Part shown: in pieces, positions 10,188 to 18,799 of the stretch
How the letters are laid out: each line of letters opens with the position of its first letter
Position numbering within the stretch: position 1 is the stretch's first letter
NCBI RefSeq assembly: GCF_963422355.1
Contig: NC_085100.1
Coordinates: 2,290,210 to 2,354,209 of the forward strand
Length of the DNA: 64,000 nt
Source: Corticium candelabrum
Taxonomy: Eukaryota; Porifera; Homoscleromorpha; Homosclerophorida; Plakinidae
Direction: 5' to 3'
The notes under the pieces: model-generated
Databases searched by the model: none
Told to the model about the DNA's origin: nothing
What the model saw: only the letters and a program-made list of their open reading frames with translations
Program-made: the position numbers and the translations under genes

Positions 10188-12819
10188 CAGGGGCGTAGAC
10201 ACAATTCTAAAACTGGGGGGGCTTAACCAAGAGGCCTAATTGTGCTTTTGCGCATGCGCCCAGTGCACGTTCATCACCCGACTGCATCCGTATCACAATG
10301 TCTCTGATAGCGTGGCTGCGGAAAGCGCAACAACCGGATGGAAGTGTAACTAACTATCCCACTGGCATTGACCATGAAAGCAATGTCTCAGGTGAAGAAG
10401 ACGCCCAAGAGCACGCCCAAACTAGCAACGTGGCTGGACCAGCCTCTACAAGTTCTGAAAGCGGCCACCACTCTCACCAGCCCGACGCAACTGATGCCTC
10501 CGAGACAAGACCGGTTGCTGGCGCCCAGCCTCAGCCCACCTTGATGCCTTGGAGTCCTCACCAACCCTTGCTGTCCTTCCCATATCGCACATTTGCTAAG
10601 CAGCAGCGAGCATTCTGTTCTTCTTGGTATAGAAGATACCCGTGGTTGCATTATCAAGAAGCAGATGACAAAGTCTTCTGCTTCTACTGCCAGATGGCGG
10701 AGAAGAAGGACTTAGGCTCAGTTGCTCTGCGCGCTGGGAACTTGGACGATAAATTCGTGAGAACTGGCTTTACAGACTGGAAGAAAGCACTCACTAAATT
10801 TGAAAAACATCAGAAATCAGTCTTTCATCGTGATGCTATGGATATGGTGGTTGGCAAGGAACAGAATGTTGGGCAAATGCTAGGGAAAGGTTATGCAGAA
10901 GAAATGGTTGAGAATAGGAATATGTTACAGATAATTATTAGTTGCATTCGATACCTTGCTCGGCAAGGTCTCGCCATGCGTGGTCGGTCTAAACCTGAAG
11001 GTAGTGTCGCTCTTGAAAGGGATTCCAACTTAATGCAACTCCTCATTATGCGTGCTGAAGACAATCCGAGGCTCTGGAAATGGTTAGACAAATGCCAGGC
11101 CAAGTTCACAAGCCCCTGTATACAAAATGAAATTCTCAGTATCATGGCATTAATGATTCTGAGAGATGTTGTTAGGAAGGTATCGGGAAAGTGGTACACT
11201 ATCATGGTAGATGAAACTACAGATTTGTCCAATACTGAACAAATGGTCTTCTGTCTTCGATACGTAGATGATGATCTGGAAGTCCATGAGGAAGTAATAG
11301 GGCTGTATAGCTTAGACTCAACTTCTGCTGACTCTATACTAGCAACAGTTCAAGATATCCTGTTACGCATGAATCTAAGGATTGACCATTGCCGAGGCCA
11401 GTGCTACGACGGCGCTAGTAACATGGCAGGAGCGAAGTCAGGCGTTGCAAAAAGACTAAATGATCTAGAGCCCCGTGCGTTGTACACACACTGCTATGGT
11501 CATGCATTAAACCTAGCGACTCAGGATGTGTTGAAAGGTATCAAGGTCATGCGAAGTGCTCTGGAGACCGTACATGAAATTACTAAGTTGATAAAAAAAT
11601 CACCCAAACGTGAAAGCATCTTCAAGAAGTTTAAAGATGTTGTCACTGCTGGCTCTCCAGGACTACGGATTCTTTGTCCTACACGATGGACGGTCAGGGC
11701 TGAGGCATTAACGTCAATATCTGAAAACTACACTACACTTCAGATGACTTGGGATGTGGCAAAAGAAGCCACAAAGGATACTGAGATGAGAGCTAGAATT
11801 GGAGGAATCGCTTTGCAGATGGACACATTTGACTTCGTTTATGGTGTTGAACTTGGAAGAAAGCTGCTGAACATAGTGGACAACCTGTCCCGATCCTTAC
11901 AGAGTTCTACTATTTCAGCATGCGAAGGCCAAAAGCTAGTCAGTACTACAACAACAACTATCCAGTCAATGAGATCTGATGAGTGCTTTGATATATTTTG
12001 GAAGTACGTTGAACGCAAAAGATTGTCACTTCAAGTGCCATCCCCTACCCTTCCACGACGTAGGAAAGTTCCAAGACAATTCGAGGTAGGAGAAGGTGCA
12101 ACAGTACATCCAGTAGAAGTGAAGGAGATCTATCGAAGGGCTTACTTTGAGGCCATTGACTTGATTTTAGCAGCAGTCAAAGATAGATTTCATCAGAAAG
12201 GATTCAACATGTTACAGAAATTAGAGACAGTTGTAACTTCTCTTCAGCAACCCCAGCAATCGGAAGCACTGAAAGAGATTGTCAATTTTTATGGTGATGA
12301 TTTCAGTCACCCAGACCGACTTCAAACACAGCTCACTCTTCTTCATGCAGGTACTGAACAGCCACTGACGGATGTACGGTCTCTGGTCGTATACCTCAAA
12401 TCCTTAAGCAGTGCAGAAAGACAGTTTTTTTCTGAAGTCATCAAAGTAGTCAAGCTCATTCTGGTAATGCCGGCAACAAACGCCACAAGTGAAAGAAGTT
12501 TTAGTGCTCTCCGTAGACTCAAGACATGGCTACGTTCTACAATAAGTGAATGTCGTCTCAACTGGTCTATGATACTCCATATCCATAAGGACAAAACTGA
12601 TGCATTACCAATAAAAGGTGTTGCGAATGAGTTTGTTACACGTAATGAAAGCAGAAGACGACTATTCGGACACTTTGATTAAACTCTTTTGAATTAGTAA
12701 ATGTAGTGTTGTGTTGTACGCGTACTGCCTATCCCTTAATGTATCAAAGATTTGAAATACAAGTCTCAAATTCTGGGGGGGCTTGAGCCCCCAAAGCCCC
12801 CCCGGTGTCTACGCCCTTG
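10188..12819 (+). mobile_element. hAT transposon, structurally complete
   Basis: The ends are short inverted repeats: CAGGGGCGTAGACAC on the left and, on the other strand, CAAGGGCGTAGACAC on the right, each followed inside by a GGGGGGGCTT run. The flanks GCAAAGAG (10180-10187) and TCTAAGAG (12820-12827) match at six of eight bases, consistent with a slightly decayed 8-bp target duplication. The left arm of the surrounding repeat shows the empty site as GCAGAGAG near 6350. One uninterrupted transposase gene fills the element, so it looks young and possibly autonomous. Confidence 0.9.
10298..12682 (+). CDS. hAT transposase, TTF zinc-finger / ZMYM1-like
   Basis: A single uninterrupted 794-codon frame starting at ATG 10298 in context CACAATGT. 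Residues 1-80 are a low-complexity leader. About 85-180 form a TTF-type (BED-like) zinc finger with FCSSWYRRYPWL, VFCFYCQ and FEKHQKSVFH. About 200-310 match the DUF4371 region. The RNase-H-like core shows D305 (MVDETTD), D371 (CYDGASN) and HCYGHALNL, and the C-terminal hAT dimerisation region has E732 in NATSERSFSALRRLK. All three catalytic acidic residues are therefore present. Relatives are the ZMYM1 / zinc-finger MYM-type and THAP0-like hAT transposases. It lies wholly between the element's inverted repeats. No premature stop or frameshift, so a functional transposase is plausible. Confidence 0.93.
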   Translation: MSLIAWLRKAQQPDGSVTNYPTGIDHESNVSGEEDAQEHAQTSNVAGPASTSSESGHHSHQPDATDASETRPVAGAQPQPTLMPWSPHQPLLSFPYRTFAKQQRAFCSSWYRRYPWLHYQEADDKVFCFYCQMAEKKDLGSVALRAGNLDDKFVRTGFTDWKKALTKFEKHQKSVFHRDAMDMVVGKEQNVGQMLGKGYAEEMVENRNMLQIIISCIRYLARQGLAMRGRSKPEGSVALERDSNLMQLLIMRAEDNPRLWKWLDKCQAKFTSPCIQNEILSIMALMILRDVVRKVSGKWYTIMVDETTDLSNTEQMVFCLRYVDDDLEVHEEVIGLYSLDSTSADSILATVQDILLRMNLRIDHCRGQCYDGASNMAGAKSGVAKRLNDLEPRALYTHCYGHALNLATQDVLKGIKVMRSALETVHEITKLIKKSPKRESIFKKFKDVVTAGSPGLRILCPTRWTVRAEALTSISENYTTLQMTWDVAKEATKDTEMRARIGGIALQMDTFDFVYGVELGRKLLNIVDNLSRSLQSSTISACEGQKLVSTTTTTIQSMRSDECFDIFWKYVERKRLSLQVPSPTLPRRRKVPRQFEVGEGATVHPVEVKEIYRRAYFEAIDLILAAVKDRFHQKGFNMLQKLETVVTSLQQPQQSEALKEIVNFYGDDFSHPDRLQTQLTLLHAGTEQPLTDVRSLVVYLKSLSSAERQFFSEVIKVVKLILVMPATNATSERSFSALRRLKTWLRSTISECRLNWSMILHIHKDKTDALPIKGVANEFVTRNESRRRLFGHFD

Positions 12820-13364
12820 TCTAAGAGTAATGAGAAATTAGCTAGAAATACTTAGAAACATGTCTTAAAAGTTGATTTTAGCACTAGACGTCGAGATTCT
12901 ATGCTCAAAATGCTCAAAATCTTTACAGAGTGTCTAAATTTGCTCGTAAAATGACAATCTAGCGTGTTTCGGGCATCCGAAACTAGAGGGCGTGACTTCA
13001 CTCAACTCTGACGACTACCACGGCTACGCACGTAACACGACGACGCTGCTCATACGATTGTTTGGAAGATGAGATGTTAGGCTACTGGAACAAATAGATT
13101 CGGTTTGTGTCTGTGGTTTGGTAGCTCTACACGAGAGGTCATCCGAAACTAGAGGTATCTGTCCGGGTCTAGAGGGAGGGCATGGTTTACATTTAGTCGA
13201 GTCTCGTTCTCGCTAGAACGAGCCAAATCCATTGATTGTCACGGATCAAGAATAGTTACCTAATATCGCTACGTTGCCCTAGACTTCATACCTAGACAAT
13301 TGCGTTGGACCAAGATCTCGCGTCCGAATCTAGCCGTTATCCGAAACTAGATACGGTAATCTAT

Positions 13365-14771
13365 ATTTGGTTGTAAACACGCCCTTGCTCGCATGGCCTG
13401 TAATCGTACGAAAATTCTGTGGCGCGCTCTTCGAGTTCTTAGCCAACTAGACTTGTCGTGTTCGTGGCTGGTAATAAAGTGTTATATTTTCGTTACGATG
13501 CACGTCCCGTCTACTATTCTATGTGAGTTCCATGCAAGCTCTATCTACTAGTAGACATGCGACACGAACAGCTGGGTTTCTCCCCGAGACAAAAAAAGGA
13601 ACTACCTGTGGAGCTCTGAAGGCTCAAGCCTTGCATTTCAATGGCTGGTGGTTAATTTGGCTCCAGCTACGTATAGAACAAAGCGAGTCTAGCTCTAGCA
13701 CAATCTCTAGACTTGTTTAGAGTGATGCATGACTAGAAACGATTTGGCTACCCTGCAGTAGAAGTATGTCGTAGCAATGTAAACAATATTGAATGTTATA
13801 ATTATAAATTTACGTTGGATCAAACTCGTGGTTAGCACACACTGTTTACATGATGCTCATCAATCACACAAGGAAGTAATAGTCAACTGCTCATAGACAA
13901 TCGTTCAAATGAGAATTAATCAGCTAACAGACTGTCAACGAGCTACAGATACTAGATTGTCTTGTTTGATATTAATTAGGAAAGTAAAATTCTAAACAAA
14001 CCAACTGCTAACAATAAAGCAATTTACATCTGCCTTTTAGAATACAATTACATGGTATGAAGTCTACAGCTCTTCAAACAGTCTTGCTCGCACGCAAGTC
14101 ACATGTACAATAGAGGTGCGGCATGTATACACTGCAAAAAGCTACTAGCTAGACTACTACTAAAAAGTAAATCAGGTTCAAGTAGTACTAATGCGTTTGT
14201 ATACTAGACTCGAACGAATCTCTCCCCGCCTTCGTCATTCCCCGGATTGTCTCCCCACTCCAGTGACAATCGGGAAACGACGGGGCGGGGAGAGACTGGC
14301 TAGAGTCTATTGTTATACATGGCAGTCTCTTTAGCTATTGTTTTAAAGACAAAACTAACTAACAGTTAATTTGTCACAAAAACGCTAAATTGTACTGTAT
14401 AAATAATACTTGTATGTATGCATGCACTTCTAACCTAAACTAGTAATTCGCGCAGCACTATCGCGAACTTGCAGCAGCAACAACACAACAACAACAACTA
14501 CGCAGCAAATCAATAACTCTAGCAGCGTGCAAAATTTTCTAGAAATATGAAAGTACACAATCATTTGTGAAAAACAATTAATTTATTGTTTCTAATTGTA
14601 TTAATTTTGAACGTCCGGTTGTATTTTGGCGGGGTGCTTACGCTGTCGTTGTCCGCTGTTTTGTAAGCTGGTTCGTTATCTGCATGTTTGTTTGCGCACA
14701 CGATGTTATCCTTGCTGCCTTCGAACAAGCTAGTCAGCAGTAACTTCTGACATTTACTCATTTGCTTCCGC
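13365..14771. other. Gene-free stretch with one short foldback
   Basis: AT-rich, with no supportable coding exon; open frames at 13523-13720 and 14561-14771 have no family resemblance. Contains the small foldback at 14206-14308. Confidence 0.4.
14206..14308. repeat. Short AGACTC/GAGTCT foldback
   Basis: AGACTCG...ATCTCTCCCCGCC pairs with GGCGGGGAGAGA...AGAGTCT, and further in GGATTGTC pairs with GACAATC. A 103-bp imperfect hairpin with a small loop, one of several short AGTCTC-ended foldbacks in the window. Confidence 0.6.
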
Positions 14772-15615
14772 CTAGCCATAGCGTGGATTTCGTATTTGTA
14801 TTAATGTACAACCGGAATTTGCTGGTCTGTTGTAACTGAAACAGAAACAGCTGCTAATTGATATATACATTGAAAACACACTGTTAGACATGCACCTGTT
14901 ATTGCCGTGTACGTGATATTGTTTGTGTTTGCGTGCTGTCACTTTTAGTGAAACTGCGAGCACAATGGCAAACAAGATAAGAACAGCGCAGCCAATCACA
15001 GCTTCAACGATTACTAAAGTCGAGTCACCTAAAATGACAAAATCAACGCAACCACGCCGAACAGCGACACAAAATAGAACGCAACAGAAAAATTCTACTT
15101 TTAGAAATGGAAGCAGATTGTGGTGACGGCAAGTAGACCGACGTCGACGGTGAGGAAACTGAATCGACGTTGAGTAGACGGACGTTGAGGAGGCCGACGG
15201 TGGGTAGACCGACAGTGAGCAGACCGATGGTAAGGAGACTGACGGCGAGGAGACCTACGGTAAGTAGATCGATGGTGAGTTTGGCGATGACTTAATTAAC
15301 TAAAATGATTCTAGCTTTAGACCTGGAAGCAGGTTGTGGTGACGGTAAGTAGACCGCGACGTTGGGTTGCGTAGACCGACGGTGAGTAGACTAACGGCAA
15401 GTCCGTCGACGAAAAAAGAGAACTGAACTATAAACAGTGGCTGTAAATGATAGAGATAGCTGTCCGTGGTCACGGACTACAGTTGTGATCGTGTATCGGC
15501 TGGAACCGTTCTCGTTTAGCGATCTGGCCAACTGAACTTTGTCCATCATGTTGATGGAAAACATTCCATCGTCATTTCCAGACTCGATACCGTAGGAAAT
15601 ATGGCCATTCAAGCC
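14772..15615 (-). pseudogene. Cadherin-like gene remnant: cadherin repeat, TM exon, short tail
   Basis: Three pieces on the minus strand. 15615-15424 encodes a near-complete cadherin repeat: GLNGHISYGIESGNDDG, MFSIN, ARSLNENGSSRYTIT, VVRDHGQLSLSFTATVY, matching the cadherin N-G-x-I-x-Y, F-x-I and D-x-G patterns. 15028-14896 is an exon with TTTTAG acceptor and a GTGCAT donor, encoding one transmembrane helix (VIGCAVLILFAIVLAVSL) then basic residues. 14835-14772 is a last exon (TTTCAG acceptor) that keeps phase and ends in TAG after NPRYG. I could not find a clean donor linking the cadherin piece to the TM exon, and no upstream cadherin repeats or start are visible before the next gene, so this is either a truncated remnant or the 3' end of a broken gene. 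Confidence 0.5.
15130..15385. repeat. Degenerate GACGGTGAGTAGACC minisatellite
   Basis: About a dozen imperfect units of 15-18 bp built on GACGGTGAGTAGACC run through this stretch. Two longer direct copies of GGAAGCAG-TTGTGGTGACGG followed by AAGTAGACCG start near 15108 and 15327, showing duplication of a larger block. Confidence 0.6.
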
Positions 15616-15639
15616 TATACTCCAGCATAAACTGTTAAT

Positions 15640-16180
15640 TCATTAAGTACAATTGAAAGTTAGGTGGCAAACCCTCTAGACATTCGTCTCGTGCAAGTGC
15701 CTCCACGTCATTGGACTCGGAATAAGCCAAGTCAACCAATCTATAGCTATCTCATGAGCAAACGCTTCAATCTGTTCCTCACCTTCTGTCCATTTACGCT
15801 GTCTTAATTTTCTCATCGCTTGTATTCGGTCGGCTCCTCCGGACATGAACTCTCGTTCTAGCGAAGCTTCAATTGTTGCGTAGTTTGTCCTCTCTTCGAT
15901 AGTTTTTAAACGTGGTCCTTCAAGTCTCGAGGCACGATGCAACGCTTTTTCTTTCCTTCATATCCTTTCAAAGATGTCCACACGGAAACACGGTCAAGAA
16001 ATGAAAGCAATTTACCCGAACCAGCAAACGCTTGCGGAGAGTCTCTAGACATAACACAACTTTTACTCCTGTCACCAAATGTAAGGTGGCGCGTGTAGCA
16101 ACACGACAGTCGAGTGAGCGTAACACAAGAGTATTGTGTGTGTCTATCCTTCTAGACCCTACAGAACTCAATGAATAGCG
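15640..16180 (-). mobile_element. Ty3/gypsy-like LTR retrotransposon fossil, gag fragment
   Basis: 15942-15676 encodes a gag-like stretch (EASLEREFMSGGADRIQAM, then LRQRKWTEGEEQIEAFA) of the kind found in Ty3/gypsy capsid regions. On the same strand, upstream near 16080-16070, there is a TTTGGTGACAGGAG-type segment that could be the leader after an LTR. The element is a broken fragment: no protease, reverse transcriptase or integrase region and no paired LTRs are seen. It appears old. Confidence 0.45.
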
Positions 16181-16222
16181 TGCTTTATAATTATCTAGCT
16201 AATGTGCACTACGCAATACAAT

Positions 16223-16257
16223 AGTTTGTTTGTTTGTTTGTTTGTTTGTTTGTTTCT
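16223..16257. repeat. TTTG microsatellite
   Basis: Eight or so tandem TTTG units. Confidence 0.9.
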
Positions 16258-16612
16258 GTTTTTTGCACCATTAGTTTTAATGAGTGCGACGTCAGGTTAT
16301 AATAATAATAACAAAGTATCGGTACACTACAGCGCCAACAGCAAGCGCATGCGTACTAACCAGGTCTGGATTTCGAGATATGTGGCTCAATTAATTAGAG
16401 TGCAAGTGGTTGTCGAATCCTTAGGTGTATAGCAACCTCAGTTTTGCATCAGTTGTTCGTCTAGCCAAGTTCTATCATCTAGTTCACGCGGGAAAGAGGT
16501 TAGGATGTCGTACAAATATACTTTTCTTTTCTTGTGTAAGCGGCAGCCCAGTAAGTTCTTACCGTCTTTCTAACTCTTAGCCCTAATTCGAATTTGTACT
16601 AACACGAAGATA

Positions 16613-16658
16613 GTCACGTGCTCTAGTCTAGTCACGTGCTGTAGTCTAGTCACGTGAC
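16613..16658 (+). promoter_or_regulatory. Three tandem CACGTG E-boxes at exact 18-bp spacing
   Basis: CACGTG occurs at 16615-16620, 16633-16638 and 16651-16656 within a repeated TAGTCACGTGCTCTAGTC-type unit. The last copy is GTCACGTGAC, the palindromic form bound by USF, Myc/Max and MITF/TFE bHLH-ZIP factors. The array ends 15 bp before the ATG at 16671, so it lies in the core promoter or the 5' UTR of the downstream gene. Confidence 0.6.
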
Positions 16659-16670
16659 AGCTTCTTGGCC

Positions 16671-18056
16671 ATGGCATCTCTCGCTGACGAGTCCTTGGAT
16701 TTTTTCAGCATAGAGGAAGACAAAGATGGTAAGAGAAAATCTTCTCGCGAGAGTTCAGCACGCCACCGCTTCCTCAAATCGAGCAGCAGTAGCGCGACAG
16801 AAGATTACGGCAGCCCCAACCCCATTACGTCGAGCAGCGAAGGAGGATCTCTCAACAACGAAAGCCGCAGCCTCATCAAAAGCCCAACCAAATCAAAAGC
16901 TCATTATCCTCTCACAATATTTCTATGTCTCGTTGGCCTACACAATCCACACCGATTTGGGCGTTCCCTGTGGTCAGGATTGTTGATTTGCCTCTTCTCT
17001 CTTGCTCTTCTACTGCAACTTGTCATTAACTTTGCGTGCCTGGTGATAGACTCGAAGCATTGCAGAAAGGCACGTGACCGGAATGGCTTTAATATAAGTG
17101 GCTTTAATAGCAGTGACACTAACAGTAGTGACCTCTCCTCGTATTTGAAATCTATTCTCTTTGTGGGGAGTACATGGCAGTATTTGAGTCAACTGATTAC
17201 GTACTGTGTTGCACTCTGGTGTTTGTACAAAGTCTTGCGAGTGCCTGATGCTTTGCATCCTTCGCTGGCACGATTTTTGGCTCCAAACAAATATTGGAGT
17301 TTACTCAACAGACAGATGGTTTTCTTTCTGCTCTTGGATGTTCTGTGGTTGGTCCTTACGGCTTACATGATGTATGATGTGATACATGAGCAGCCTAATA
17401 CAACGCTGGATTATGTATTAGTCATTGTTCTCAGTTACATGACAATTATGATGATGGTCGGTTTGTTAGCAAATCATGCTATCTTACTTATGTTTGAAAG
17501 CCTCGTCTTTGCAGTAAGTGGATGCATTGATCAGATGAAGCAACAGATTTTGGATTTGCAGCAACAAAAGCTTGAGAAATCAATAACTGCTGTGAAAGAT
17601 TTGTCAAAAATAGTTAGAGCAACTTCAGGTGTGTTTGGTCGCTGGTTTCTTGTTCAGTGGATTTCGTATGCCATGGTCATTGTATGGAACAGTCCTCTCA
17701 TTCAAGCGAACATTTCACTGCCACTGTATCCCATCTGGACGAAGACTAGTTTGGTCGTATTATCGATTATTAATCACACTCTGTTCATCTTTCCGGCAAT
17801 TGTAGCTGCTATGCTTGATGCCAGATGCAAAGAGATGATCAGAAACCTGAATGATTTGGCAGCAGTGGACTGGCCTGATGGACATGCATTAAAGGAGAGA
17901 AGCCAACTAGAATTATTCCTTTCCTTTGCTGATCGAGCTGATATTGCATTTAGAGCTGGACCAATGCCGATACGATTGTCGCATGCTTTGGCATCTGTGG
18001 CATTTTCATATGTACTAGTAGCTGTTAATATTGCTCTTCAAAACTTGTCACACTAA
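16671..18056 (+). CDS. Seven-helix protein with inverted topology, gustatory-receptor-like candidate
   Basis: Single-exon frame, 461 codons from the ATG at 16671 (GGCCATGG context). A roughly 95-residue Ser/Lys-rich N-terminus without signal peptide is followed by seven hydrophobic helices at about 100-124, 159-186, 215-238, 247-276, 324-344, 358-383 and 436-456. N-glycosylation sequons (NIS, NSS, NSS; NTT; NIS) fall only in the loops between helices 1-2, 3-4 and 5-6. That places the N-terminus inside, the reverse of a GPCR and the arrangement of insect Gr/Or and Gr-like proteins. A charged Gln/Lys-rich helix separates TM4 and TM5, and the last helix has SYVLVAVNIAL, loosely like the Gr TYhhhhhQF signature. 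It is intronless and flanked by the E-box array. The helix count and topology are well supported; membership in the Gr-like superfamily is inference. Confidence 0.55.
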   Translation: MASLADESLDFFSIEEDKDGKRKSSRESSARHRFLKSSSSSATEDYGSPNPITSSSEGGSLNNESRSLIKSPTKSKAHYPLTIFLCLVGLHNPHRFGRSLWSGLLICLFSLALLLQLVINFACLVIDSKHCRKARDRNGFNISGFNSSDTNSSDLSSYLKSILFVGSTWQYLSQLITYCVALWCLYKVLRVPDALHPSLARFLAPNKYWSLLNRQMVFFLLLDVLWLVLTAYMMYDVIHEQPNTTLDYVLVIVLSYMTIMMMVGLLANHAILLMFESLVFAVSGCIDQMKQQILDLQQQKLEKSITAVKDLSKIVRATSGVFGRWFLVQWISYAMVIVWNSPLIQANISLPLYPIWTKTSLVVLSIINHTLFIFPAIVAAMLDARCKEMIRNLNDLAAVDWPDGHALKERSQLELFLSFADRADIAFRAGPMPIRLSHALASVAFSYVLVAVNIALQNLSH

Positions 18057-18799
18057 AGTAAGGAGAATGTTATTAATGGAGTTTGTTGACTTGACTGTGT
18101 GTAGATTGATTATCACTTATACCCCTATATTTGCTATTCAACGATGTGAAGTTCAGTTATGAGAATTGCAATTACAATGGTTTGTATGATCTGTTGATAT
18201 CAGAATACAATTATTAGCAAGTGCATGTAATGTTGATGTACTAAGAGCTATCTAAATAGTATAGGATATTGAAAGACCTATTATTGACACTCAAGATGCT
18301 AAGTGGGTGCAAGTGGGTGCAATAGCATCAAGTACCATTATCACTCTCTAAATATTATGCAACACATAGACGCAGAATATTTAGAGAGCAATTAATTGAA
18401 GATGCCTTATACACCTACAAAGTTAGCTGAAGTCGTTTGTTTGGTTTTCAAATGTTTTATCACGATGTCAGTCCTCTAGCCAGAATTTTATGGCTATTTG
18501 CCATTTCAACAATTGCTAATTGACGTCTTTACAGAGTGTGATGCCATTGCAACCTGACAATTTCTGTTAATGACGATTACACCAATTTGGTTGATAAAAT
18601 GTACAGCAATCTTGTGTTTGAAAAAATTGAGCTTTATTACTGCCATAGATTGAAAATATTGTCCACTTGTGGTATACATACATACTTACATAATACATAC
18701 ATACACACATACAACATGCAATAACAAACTATTCTAAGCCCTGGTGGCAAGTCAGTGAGCCAACAATTAAGAAATAGTTATTGACTGCTAAGATCAAAA
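18057..18799. other. Intergenic between two convergent genes
   Basis: AT-rich 3' flanks of the seven-helix gene and the CARD gene. Contains a duplicated AAGTGGGTGC (18301-18320) and a perfect 12-bp hairpin stem TCTCTAAATATT/AATATTTAGAGA at 18345-18387. No coding signal. Confidence 0.5.

Larger units (their letters stand above)
5811..13364. mobile_element. Giant foldback (long-TIR) element with nested insertions
   Basis: 5811-7554 and 8420-13364 are reverse complements of each other along their whole length once three later insertions are removed. After removal the arms are about 1,403 and 1,410 bp, enclosing an 865-bp unmatched core (7555-8419). The outer ends read TAGAGTCCCGTATCT and, on the other strand, TAGATTACCGTATCT. 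The same TAGAGTCCCG start recurs at 6822 and, inverted, just before 10057, so the arms may themselves be composite. Sections line up as 5811-6355 with 12828-13364, 6358-6480 with 10075-10180, 6822-7075 with 9799-10056 and 7080-7554 with 8420-8910. No transposase is encoded in arms or core. I cannot define a clear target-site duplication. The structure resembles foldback-type elements with long repeat-rich TIRs; the class is unknown. Confidence 0.8.
8420..13364 (-). repeat. Right arm of giant inverted repeat
   Basis: Reverse complement of 5811-7554, interrupted twice: by an 887-bp long-TIR element at 8912-9798 and by a hAT transposon at 10188-12819. It carries the mirrored TGACCGAGAT motifs (near 8421, 8587, 8773, 9838, 9858, 10012, 10029). 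Confidence 0.85.
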
